DNA from: Neurospora tetrasperma FGSC 2508
Lineage: Eukaryota; Ascomycota; Sordariomycetes; Sordariales; Sordariaceae
Reading direction: 5' to 3'
DNA: 64,000 nucleotides
Assembly: GCF_000213175.1 (NCBI RefSeq)
Contig: NW_009799179.1
Location: forward strand, 9,763,470-9,827,469
Shown here: piece after piece, positions 40,301 through 50,171 of the stretch
Layout of the letters: every line of letters starts with the position of its first letter
Numbering within the stretch: position 1 is the first letter of the stretch
Position numbers and translations under genes: made by a program
Notes under the pieces: model-generated
Database searches by the model: none
The model's input: only the letters and a program-made list of their open reading frames with translations
Told to the model about the DNA's origin: nothing

Positions 40301-41030
40301 ACTTTTAATTTAGAAGGGGTAGATCTATACTTTATAACAATTAGAATAAATGTAAGAAAGTTTATAATAAAGACTAAATAGTAGTATTTATTAATTTAGA
40401 GGAATAATTACTTTTTTTTAATTATTATTAATTAATTAAATAAAGCGTAGTATTTTTATAATTCAAATTTTATTAATATAAGAACGGAGCGGATCAAAAT
40501 TATATTTAAAAAGTTCTATTATAATAATTCGGGCTATAAGAATATTAATAGGAAGTGAGAAGAGGTAAATATCCGGTACCTATTGCGGAAATTCTCTAAA
40601 TAGTGAATTAATTAAAATTATAGTCTCTAAGTATTAAAAATAGTTAGAATATTCTTCATTGAAATAAAGTATACTAATTAATACTTAATTAATATTTGCC
40701 TAATCTTATAGGAAAATAGAAATTATTAGAGATTATAGGTATAAATTATAAATATAAAATAGTTAGAAGAGGTAATAATATGATAATAAATGCGAGCGGC
40801 TTATAATTGTACGAGAATTTAATAGATTAGTAATATTAAGGAGTTATTAAATAAATATTAATTAGAAGATTTAAGGTATACCCTAAACGATAATATAATT
40901 AATAATTTCTACTAATATAATAAAGAATTTAAGATATTAGACTTCGAATAGCCGCTAGGAGACTTAATAATAAGAGATTTTATTATTTTCTACAATTTAA
41001 TTTAGTAGGGATTAGAATTAATTAATCTAA
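37400..41030. other. Unassigned RIP-degraded DNA
   Basis: No intact frame. A plus-strand reading near 40080-40330 (around SLNNWPEFY and YVYALGIINLLCYIN) vaguely resembles the amino-terminal part of copia-type gag proteins, but not enough to call. The rest is unidentified. Confidence 0.35.
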
Positions 41031-41039
41031 TATTAGTAC

Positions 41040-41283
41040 CTCTTAATTAATATAATAAATCTACTCTCCAGTAGATTATAGACTAAGACTTTAATACTTC
41101 TACTTATTTATCCCTAAGGGATTCTATACTAAAATAATAAGTTTAAAGTAAAAATAAAAATAAAAAAAGTAAAAAGGAACTAACTACCCTAAATTATACT
41201 TCCTTTTAAATATTCTTATAATCCTTCGCAAAAATATCTATATATATATTATTAGAAGGAAAAGAAAAGAAAATAGTATTTAC
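41040..41283 (-). repeat. Inverted repeat, right copy
   Basis: About 244 bp, the reverse complement of the repeat at 28568-28784. The inner ends share TTAATTAAGAG and the outer ends share TAAATACTATTTT. It is slightly longer than the left copy because of an insertion in the outer third. The two copies differ mainly by transitions. Confidence 0.8.
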
Positions 41284-41649
41284 GGTAGAGAGGAGAAATC
41301 CTTACTAAAACTGAAAAAAAAGAAAAAATAAAATATTAATTATACGAATAATAATTTAGAGTAAATAATAGGGTAAAAATATTTCCTTTTACTTACGTCC
41401 CTTCTTTCTATATTCCTTCTTTCCTCTATTTGCAATCCGCTCCCTTCTTCTTACTTCAATCTCCCTCTTATTTTTCTCCTCAGCCTCCCTTACTAATAAT
41501 TCCTTTATTTCTTCCAAATTTTCGTTTAAGAGTTCCTATACACCGTATATATCTACTACTTTAAATTAAACAATTTCCTACTTTATACCTTTATTTAAGG
41601 TCTATATTTATATTTGTAATTATAGCGAATTCGCAACTACCAAAATATG

Positions 41650-43860
41650 TTTATTCTAATAAAAATATTTAATATACTTACTAACTACGTAAACGAAAAA
41701 GGGCGATTTAAATAGCGCTTATTTTAAGATATATAATTTACTTATATAAAGAGAAAAGGATTTATCTTTTATTAAATTAACGAATATATATAATAATTTA
41801 CTATCATAATTGAACTTAATAAATTCGTTAATAATATTAACGCCTAAGCGAATATCCGCTTTAATAAATTTAAATTTATATTCTTTATATATATATTTCT
41901 TAATAGCCCTATCGGCTATATTTAATAGCTAACTAAGCAAAATAGTATTTGATATTAATATATTCAAGCTATATATATTTTAAATAGCGAATTGGGCTAA
42001 TCGGATTAGGATTATATTTAAAACTATTTTACAATCCTTACTTAAATTAACGGTATAAATATTCATTTTATTAACTTCGTAATTAAATAGGTCTATAATT
42101 ATACCCTTAAGGAATTCGTTCTTAAAGGATATAATTAAATCCCTTTTTATCCTATATAATAAATAGATTATAAAGATCTTTATAAGCGGAATCTCCGCCG
42201 AAGGGTATACTATAAACCTATTTGGAAGTTTGAATAGGGTTATTATACCCCTATTAATAACGAGGACTTAGGTTTAACTTATAATTTTATTAATTAATTA
42301 GTTAGTAACTTTAGCCGAATTAGTAGTAGGGATAATAGCCTATACTTAGGGATATAGGTACTACTATTTAAATCCCTATTCGTATTTAATATCCCGTAAA
42401 ACTTTATAGACTATTTTTAAAATATTTAATTTAATAATATAATTATCCCTACTATTATATTAGGCTATAAAATCGTCGTCTTCGATTATTACTACTATAT
42501 TCTTAAATTTCTTTAACTTTTCAAAGAAATAGTAAAAGTACGTCTCCTAAACGAAGGTTATAAATATAATAATATACCTAAAGTAATTTAGAATAAGAAT
42601 TACTGAATAAATTAATTGTATTTCTATAAAGATTATTCTAATAGTATAGAAAATAATCAAATTTATATTCTTAGCGAATTACGCCTCATTAATAACAATT
42701 AACCGGAATTTTATATTCTTAACAGATATTATAGCTATATAAATAATAACCGCTTTAATTTCTTATTATACTTATATAAAATTAATAATCAATATATTTT
42801 ATTTATACCGGAATTAGGAATCGTTATTCCCGTTGGAATAAAAATTTAATTAAATATATTAATAAAATTTGCGCAGGCGCTATCCAACTTAATATCTAAT
42901 TCGGTACTTAGAAGAAGGAAATCCTTATAGTTCTCTTTATTATCCTCGTTCTTATCCTCGTCTCCTAGCGTTTAGTTCAATATAAGAGCGGATATAATCT
43001 TATTGTATATAATAAATTAATTATAATTATAAGGCAACTCGCCCTTACCAATTATAATAATATATTTAATAATTTAATACTTTATAAACGTATAATATAC
43101 TATAATAATAAGGACCTTCACTATATCCGGGTATTTGCGGTGCTAAATATAAAGTTCTATTGAATTGTGAAAAGATTTTTAAATAAATATATAAGCCCGC
43201 TGAAGGTCCGTTTCTTTAACCTAATTTAAATACTTATACTAAACGTAAATATTAAAGCCCGGGAAAGATTCTTAGAACTTTTTAAATATTTATATAACTA
43301 AATTAGGTAATAGAATTAAAATAATCGGGTATATCCGTACAATTTTCCCTTCCGAATAAAAGTATTACGCTAGTAAATACTCTATTTACAATATTATACT
43401 ATAAATAAATATTTTACTAATTCTACTTTTATTTGTAAGTATAGTACTATTAAAAAAAGAATATAATATCCGATAAATAATATAAATATTTAATAAAGAA
43501 TTAGTATAAAATAGACTTTATTCCTATAAGAATAAATAGTAGGTTAATTATAATCGGAATAAAATATACTTACTAATAATTTAGTATGGAAAGAAATTCC
43601 GTTTTATATATTCGTTTAAAATAAAGTTAAAATCCGCCCAGTTATAAATAGCTTTAAATTTTTTATAGTTAAAAATAAACGGATTAATATCCTTACCTAA
43701 TATATCCGTAATTATTTTACTTAGTATTCGAACCCCCTCAAAAAATAATTCCCCGTGGAATATAAAATTAGTAAAAGGGTAATACTTAAAAATTAAAGCT
43801 TTTAATTATATATTATTAATAATTTTATAGCAAATATAGGGGCGGAAATTGTCCCGGGTG
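41650..43860 (-). pseudogene. Possible helicase-like ORF relic
   Basis: On the minus strand a frame read through stops gives a long, coherent reading, with VINEAQFAKN (about 42670-42712) followed some 25 residues on by YSVILILN. These could be a degraded DEAQ/DEAH Walker B box and the S/T-A-T motif of an SNF2-type helicase. Upstream is the acidic segment GDEDKNEDNKENYKD (around 42960). I could not place a Walker A motif, so this is a weak call. It is heavily RIP-mutated and non-functional. Confidence 0.3.
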
Positions 43861-44133
43861 AAGCGAAGTATAGGTTAAAAAAGCGTTTCCAAAGACCTGT
43901 ATAACGAACGGCAGTCTAATCTGCCTAAATAAGATAACTAAAGGTAATAAACTATTAGAATCGTTCGGTAAAGCCAAAAGGTTTACAATAAATATACATA
44001 CGTAATACTAATCTCGGTAATAATAATTAATTAACTACTATCGAACTATCTAATAATTTAAATTCTCTAATCATCCTTATATTCTAACGTCTACTATAGA
44101 CGTATATAGGGTTTATAGTCCCGTTCCGGGCTT

Positions 44134-44222
44134 ATAAACTCTTTCTTAACTTATAAGCTTATTATAGGCTTATAAGTTCGTTATAAGCTTATAAATTCAT
44201 TGTAGGCTTATAAATTTATAAT
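44134..44222. repeat. Short tandem repeat with unit GGCTTATAARTTCRTTATA
   Basis: About four imperfect copies of a unit of about 21 bp built on GCTTATAA. The unit is nearly self-complementary (TTATAAGCTTATAA), so the array could fold. It lies between the chromodomain-gypsy relic and the helicase-like relic and might be an old element end. Confidence 0.7.
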
Positions 44223-45039
44223 ATTAATTTGAGCCTTTCTTAATTCTAACTCCAATTTCTTATAGTATTATAATTATACTACCCAACCTTTCTATAGCTA
44301 TTGCATTACTAGTAACTTAATTAACCTATATTATTATTTAAATTCGTAATATAATACCTCCCCTCCTTAACCGACGTCCTTAACGGCTTTACTAATTTAT
44401 TCTTATATTATCTATAGTTAGTTTCTAATTTACCCCTTTTTACGTTCTATACTATAAATTCCCTCTCGTTATTCTTCTATTATATCCTTTTAAGTTAAAA
44501 AGCGTCCTTCTAAAGCCGCGTCCAAACGCTAGGCGTTACTAACTTATATCTAATAGTTCGGATCGATCGTTACACCCTATACCCGCTATTTATAATATTC
44601 CTTAATATATAAAAAACTTCCTTATTATAAAAAATATAAAGAGTATATTTATAATACTTATTTTTATAAAATTATAAATACTAATATAGAACGTTTATTT
44701 TCCTCGCCTTCCTTTAATATTCGTAATACTAATATTAACGCTAATAATTTATATATCTATAGAGTATTTACGAGTACTTGAATAAAAATCTAAAGTTTTA
44801 ATAAATATTTAAGAATTAACGAAATTGCTTAAGGAATAAGCGTCCTAACTAAATTAATTAGAGTAGGAATAAGAGCGTTTAATTAAATAAAGTTAAAAAT
44901 TAATTGCGTTAAATATAGAGAAAGTAGAAGTACTAGAGGCTAAAGAGTACGTTAAATAATAAATTAATACTCTATTTAGGAATTAAATAGCGGAAGTTAT
45001 TACTTATTTTACAATTATATTCGGGTTTAATTAATTCTT

Positions 45040-45743
45040 AATAAATATTTTAATTTTCCCTCCTTCCTAGTTGGATAACCTTTTATCCCTAACCGGTCTA
45101 AGTTCCTTTAATAGAATTCCTCTAGCTTCTTAAAGTAATTCAAATTCTTAATAAATTCCTAAATATCATTTTCAGGACCAAAGGTTTCCTATTTAATAAA
45201 ATATTCCAATTCTCCTTTTTCTATCCTTAAATTTAAAATTTATTTTATATTCTATTCTTCCTCCTCATCCTTAATACTAATATATATATTAACTCGTACA
45301 TTCTTAGGTACTAATTCTAATAGTATAATATAGAGTAAATATAATTTTAATTTTATAGTATTAAGAATATTCAATTAATATACTATATTAGAAATTTTCT
45401 TTTTAATTTTAAATAATCCTATTCGTCAGTTATCGAATTTCTTATTAGGTCTCTTTATTCTAAGGTTTCTAATCGATAAAAGGACTTTATCCCCCTCCTT
45501 AAAATAAAATCCCTCGAACCTTTTTAAATTGAAATACCGGCTTATCTTTTATCGAACGAATTCTAATTCTTCCTTAAATTTCTTAAATAATATATATAAT
45601 TTTCCGGCCTTAACCGAAACCCTAGGGACGTTCGTATTTAATCCTTCTAAAAATTCTAATTTATACCTATAATTTATAAAGAAAGGTAAAACCTTTGTAA
45701 TTTCCGTAAAAAAAGTATTATATATTAATTATATTATAAGTAG
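45040..45743 (-). pseudogene. Gypsy integrase C-terminus with chromodomain, RIP-mutated, split by an insertion
   Basis: Minus-strand reading gives the integrase tail of a chromovirus-type gypsy element: TNVPRVSVKAGKLY, KEELEFVR, FKEGDKVLLSIRNLRIKRP, then LLELVPKNVRVN and a chromodomain-like ELEYFIK...FGPENDI with former Trp codons now stops. The upstream part of the same integrase (YYQFSKKDSLIDKL...EYLNYFSELL, about 47925-48030) lies on the other side of the 2.18 kb element at 45744-47924. The host gene was therefore interrupted at a Leu-Leu codon pair. RT and RNase H of this copy are not seen in the window. Confidence 0.82.
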
Positions 45744-45927
45744 TGTCACGTCACGTAGATCTCGAGTGCTGGGATACGAATAATTAGACGAATGTAATAA
45801 ATAATTAAAGCTAAAGAAGAAGAAGAAGCTAATTACATCGGATAGAAGGAGTAATAGCCTTATATATTTGAGATAGAAGGATTGAATATATATGTAATTT
45901 AGTATATCTAGCAGCGCTATAATATTA
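45744..45927 (-). repeat. 3' LTR of the gag-only element
   Basis: Direct repeat partner of 47740-47924. Shared blocks include GAAGAAGAAGAAGCTAA, AGAAGGAGTAATAGCC and CAGCGCTAT. Differences are almost all transitions plus a one-base indel near the internal end. The end facing 45743 keeps TGTCACGTCACGTAGATCTC almost unmutated. Confidence 0.88.
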
Positions 45928-47739
45928 CCCCCTCCTTCGAAGAAGATTTAGCCCTAGAGTCGAAGAGAAGTAAAGATTGAAATAATAGGACCCGATAATC
46001 TGGATAGGTATACCTAATATTATAAGAAGTAACGCAATTTAGAATATATAAAAGAAAAGGATAAAATGGAATCTCAATATTTAGTATAACTACTATACGC
46101 TATATACTCTAACTTGCGCTCAAAATTAAGCTTAGAATTAATTGAATAATCATATCCGAACTTATAATTAGAATCCTCTTTATTGTTATTATTATCGTTA
46201 TTGTTTAATTTTATAGTATTAAATAAGAGACCTTCAACTATATACAATTGTGCCCGAGAGTAGGACGGTTTAGTTAGTTCTAAAATTGAGATAGTGGCTA
46301 TTAATTTTTTAATTGCTTAAATAGTATCAATTTCTATAGTATTTTTATCTTTAAATTTATAAATAGAATTTACGACTTCTTTGAGTTTTTATACGTAATC
46401 TATATAAATAATTGGAATTAAGCGGAGAAATTGAATATATTTGCGAATATCCTTATTGAGAATTTGGCGGATGAGAGAAATTTTTATTAATTTAATCTAA
46501 AGGTTGGCTTTTGCTTTATAGAAAAGCCTTTCAAATTTAACTATAAATAGATTAAAGCCTTTATTACCTTAGCGGAGTACATAGAGAGTGTTTTCGGTTT
46601 GTTGGATTTTGTAAGGATTATTATAAATATAGTTCAATTAATCGAGTAAATCTTGAGGATCGAAAACTTAAAGTTCCGAAGTTTATTAAACCTAGGGTAT
46701 TATTAAGACTTAAATCTTTCTATCGAATTGGGAGAAGAAATACTAAAATTAGGCTTCAATATTACTTATAGTATTTCTATCGATCCTAAGTTTTACTTAG
46801 ATAGAAGGGAGTTAAGTTTCGAAAGTATAAGTAGCGCCGTTAAATTTTTTAATATTAGGAAATTTAGTTTTAGGTTTTAAGTTAAATTTTAGAAGCGCTT
46901 AAATTAGGGCAATATTATTATTAAATACCTTATTTAAAGTAATAATATTCTTCTTAAGTATAGAAAAGGCTTTCTTATATTTATTTATACAATTAATTTA
47001 CTTTTAAAGGTAGTTGGCCAAAAATTCGAGGTTTAAAATAGGGGATTGTAGTTACTCCTCGGCTATAATTGTAAATAGTAGCAATAATTACTCTAATAAT
47101 CCGAGAGATACCGTAAATAATAGAGAGAATAGAGTAATAAAGAACGAGAAAAGAGGAAGTATTTAATTTAGTTATTGTTAATATTATTAAAGTAGGTCTA
47201 TAATTATTAGTATTAGTTTTAAAATAAAGGATACTAGATGAAATATAGTTTAATATAGCGGGAATTTAATATATATTTCAGGAAGATACTAGATAACGGA
47301 AATTTATATTACAACGCCGGCGGTCTAATAATAAACTATTAAATTTAGTATTTGCCTATTAAAGAGTAGAGAAATAAGGGGAATAATAGAATTTGAATTA
47401 AGTTATTAGAATTAGGAAAGAAGAGAAATGGGCTAAATTACGTTAAATTACGGTTGAAGTCCCGAATAGAAGGATCGCTATTGTACTATATCTTTAACCT
47501 TAAATTAGCCGTTCAATTAGTAATAAATCCAATATTATTTAATCCGATTTAGAGGGCTATAGCTCCAATAAAGAAATGTAATAATCTATTATCCTAAAAG
47601 AGTTCGGTTCTAGCGATATACGCCCAATTTTCGAATATAGCTATAAATATTGAGATAGTCCAATGTTCCGGAATCCGTAGCGGTTGGGATAAGAGGGAGT
47701 TTAATATAATACAACCCGTAGGAAGGATCTTTAATTAAG

Positions 47740-47924
47740 TATTACGTTACATAAATTTCGAATATTGGGATACGAATAATTAAACGAATATAATAAATAA
47801 TTAAAAATAAAGAAGAAGAAGAAGCTAACTATATTAGATAGAAGGAGTAATAGCCTTATATACTTGAAATAGAAGGACTGAACATGCACGTGATCCAGCA
47901 TGTCTGGCAGCGCTATGATAGTTA
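47740..47924 (-). repeat. 5' LTR of the gag-only element
   Basis: Direct repeat partner of 45744-45927. Here the opposite half (CATGCACGTGATCCAGCATG, CTGGCAGCGCTATGATAG) is the less mutated one, so the two LTRs together allow most of the original repeat to be inferred. Confidence 0.88.
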
Positions 47925-48099
47925 ATAATTCGCTAAAGTAGTTTAAATACTCTTATAATTTATCTATTAAGCTATCCTTCTTCGAAAATTGATAGTACTT
48001 TTTAATTTTTATACCTAACCACCGTTTTAAAACAATAATTTTTTATATATTAAGTTATCGACTACCGTAACTTTCTAAGCGTAATTTCTTAACGGGAGT

Positions 48100-49280
48100 A
48101 TTCTCCCGCCCGAGTACTATACGCTCTATTATAATAAGAGAGTAATTAACTTCCAATAAAAAAATAATATACTTTTAAATAGTTATTAGTATTGTAATTT
48201 AATTATATATCAGTATATTATAAATATAATTGTTAATAATAGTAATTTTATAAATCCCTTCTAGAATTTCTTCTAATTAGAGATTTGTAGAATAATTACT
48301 AAATATACGAATAGTTTTTAATATAAGACTAGTTCCGCTACTATTATTTAATTTACTTTAGTATAAGCGATAGCGGTAACGGTTTTACCTAATATTAGGT
48401 TTTAACCTTTTTAGTCTATCCCTTCTAATTTAAAAGTATAAAATCTACCGCTAATCATATTCCTATTTATTTTTACTTATTGAAAATTCGTTTATTCGAA
48501 AGTAATATTTATAAATAGTAGTTATTTCCTTTAGAACGTAGAGACTACTATTAAATATCCCTAGAATAATTCGGACTAGTTTAATAGGCTCCCGGTTTCG
48601 TATCCTACAACGGCTACCTTATAGTTCGGATATAGGGTTAGCACCTCTACTAAAAGGCAGGGAGGAAGGGGGTAGTAGTAAAAAAGGGGGTATTAATAAA
48701 GAAGGGGAGGGTAGTAGTAAAGAAGGGGGTACAAGCGAGGAAGACCTTTGCGGATTTGCTTGTCTTGGTTTTTTTAGTTATTACTGTTGCTTATTAGAAG
48801 GCTTATTAATAAATTTCACTTCGCTAGTAATAGGAAGCGAACCCGGTATAAGTATTAATAGTAAATTTATTAATTTAGGGGTAGAATAGTTTAGTCCTCA
48901 CTATTATTGGTTTTTAATTTTAGGTACTAATATTAAGGGAGGGAAATATATATTATAGGCGGTATTTATAATATTTATATCGTTAGGCCTTATATTATTA
49001 AAAAGTAGTTGAGTAAACTCTTACTTATTTAGATAAATAGTAGATATATTTATTGTATATAAATATTAGTTTAAAATAAAAATAAATTAATAATTATAAA
49101 TAATTTATTTATTTTTATAGTTGTAATTGGGGTAGGTTTATATAATAATTTTAATTTAGGTTGCAGGATATTATATAAACGACACGCGAGCGAGAAATGG
49201 GATGAACGCAATATGGATACGACGAATATAGATTGTACGGAAATTGGAGAGGATCCGCGGCTAAAATAGTACAAAAATAT
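48100..49280 (-). pseudogene. Gag-like retroelement relic at the island's right edge
   Basis: A minus-strand reading through stops gives a long Gln/Thr/Ser-rich, low-complexity polypeptide (for example YQRSEIYQQAFQQATV near 48.8 kb) with a repeated TPFFTTT peptide encoded by a G-rich tandem repeat (48660-48735 on the plus strand). Composition and position upstream of the interrupted integrase suggest the gag or leader part of a retroelement. No zinc knuckle was found, so this is tentative. Confidence 0.35.
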
Positions 49281-49340
49281 TAAAATTATTAGTACGCGCT
49301 TACGTAAGACTTTTAGCGCTTGAAAAAAGGTATTTTTATA

Positions 49341-50171
49341 GCTAATGCTCTGTTATATGTGCTTCCTAAAGCGGTAATTGGGGATTTGTACGCGGACCTG
49401 GATACCGAATCCCCCTAGATCGCCGCCATAGTTCGGGCAACTTCCAGAAGAGGACACATCCCGGACACTGGTGAGCCCTGTGAGGAAGGAGCATGGGGTG
49501 GAGTTGTCAAAAGGTCCCCCTTCCCGTCCCGTCATCACTCAACTTGACCCCGCCATTGTTTTGTGTTTCGAGTCCAGAATATTTTGGAGGATGGGAAACG
49601 GGTTGGGGACGAATTCTGTAGACCACGCGGGGCATGGACACAATAAGTACCTCCATCCATGGAACCTATTCGCCCGGAAGCAAGCGACTTCTCCTCCGTC
49701 GACCTCCAACTCGGCAACTCCCTACCAGGTTGCGACTCTCTATCTCGCTAACGTCGTATGACTTCAGCCCGCAGCATTTTGCAATGTTTTATTTGCCCCC
49801 ACAATTACCGAGTGCTCAATGCGCCCTCGGCGCTTGTTCTTCTTCCAGAAACTGTCATGTGAAGAAAAGGTGAGCTCGGTGAGCCAAGAAGAGTCACCTC
49901 GGTGTGTTGACCATATCCCGGCACTCGGTCTTCACTCACTCCGAGTCACCTTTCACCACGCTTTACTCACTCTCAAAGCCTAGAGATAAGCTTGTCGACG
50001 GACCACCATCTTGTCTCCACGATCAACAGCTTGATTGGCAGGGGGGCTGCCAACACATTCGGACACGTCTGTTCGTGGAGACTATATAACCCAACGCATT
50101 GCCTTTTGTATTGAACCATACCAACATCATTCTCACCATCATCGACCTCATCAGCATCAACATCACCCAAG
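49341..50171. other. Promoter and flank of the glycosyltransferase gene
   Basis: Normal-composition DNA immediately right of the island with no gene. It serves as the upstream region of the glycosyltransferase. Confidence 0.6.
50083..50089 (+). promoter_or_regulatory. TATA-box candidate
   Basis: TATATAA 83 bp upstream of the glycosyltransferase ATG, followed by a C/A-rich leader with CATCA repeats. This spacing is plausible for a short 5' UTR. Confidence 0.5.

Larger units (their letters stand above)
45744..47924 (-). mobile_element. Gag-only LTR retrotransposon (TR-GAG-like), nested insertion
   Basis: Two direct repeats (45744-45927 and 47740-47924, about 185 bp each) flank an internal region of about 1.8 kb. 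Read on the minus strand, the LTR has the form TG...CA with ends obscured by transitions, and contains TATAAGGC. A polypurine tract GGAGGGGG (45928-45935) abuts the 3' LTR, which fixes the orientation. The internal frame contains a gag-like capsid segment at about 46330-46890 (KPKTKFPNIKKFNG, SNIEA, TENTLYVLR, FIVKFERLFYKAKANL). There is no room for, and no trace of, pol. Candidate 4-bp target duplications are GTAG (45740-45743) and ATAA (47925-47928), identical apart from G-to-A changes. It is a non-autonomous element, now RIP-mutated. Confidence 0.82.
28340..49340. other. 21 kb AT-rich, RIP-degraded heterochromatin-like island
   Basis: From about 28340 to 49340 the sequence is dominated by A/T with abundant TpA, TAA/TAG stops in all frames and only three frames over 60 codons. 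Both flanks have normal composition. Wherever an old protein can be read, the changes are C-to-T or G-to-A on either strand: CAA/CAG to TAA/TAG, TGG to TAG/TGA, Asp to Asn, Gly to Arg. That is the signature of repeat-induced point mutation on duplicated DNA in Neurospora. Such islands in N. crassa carry H3K9 methylation, HP1 and cytosine methylation. At 21 kb it is far too small to be a centromere. Content is annotated separately; stretches not listed hold nothing I can identify. Confidence 0.92.

Noticed and set aside
28340-49340. Island as a centromere or mitochondrial DNA insertion
   Set aside because: It is an order of magnitude shorter than Neurospora centromeres. The AT-richness is explained by C-to-T and G-to-A changes in readable retrotransposon domains, and no mitochondrial genes are recognisable.
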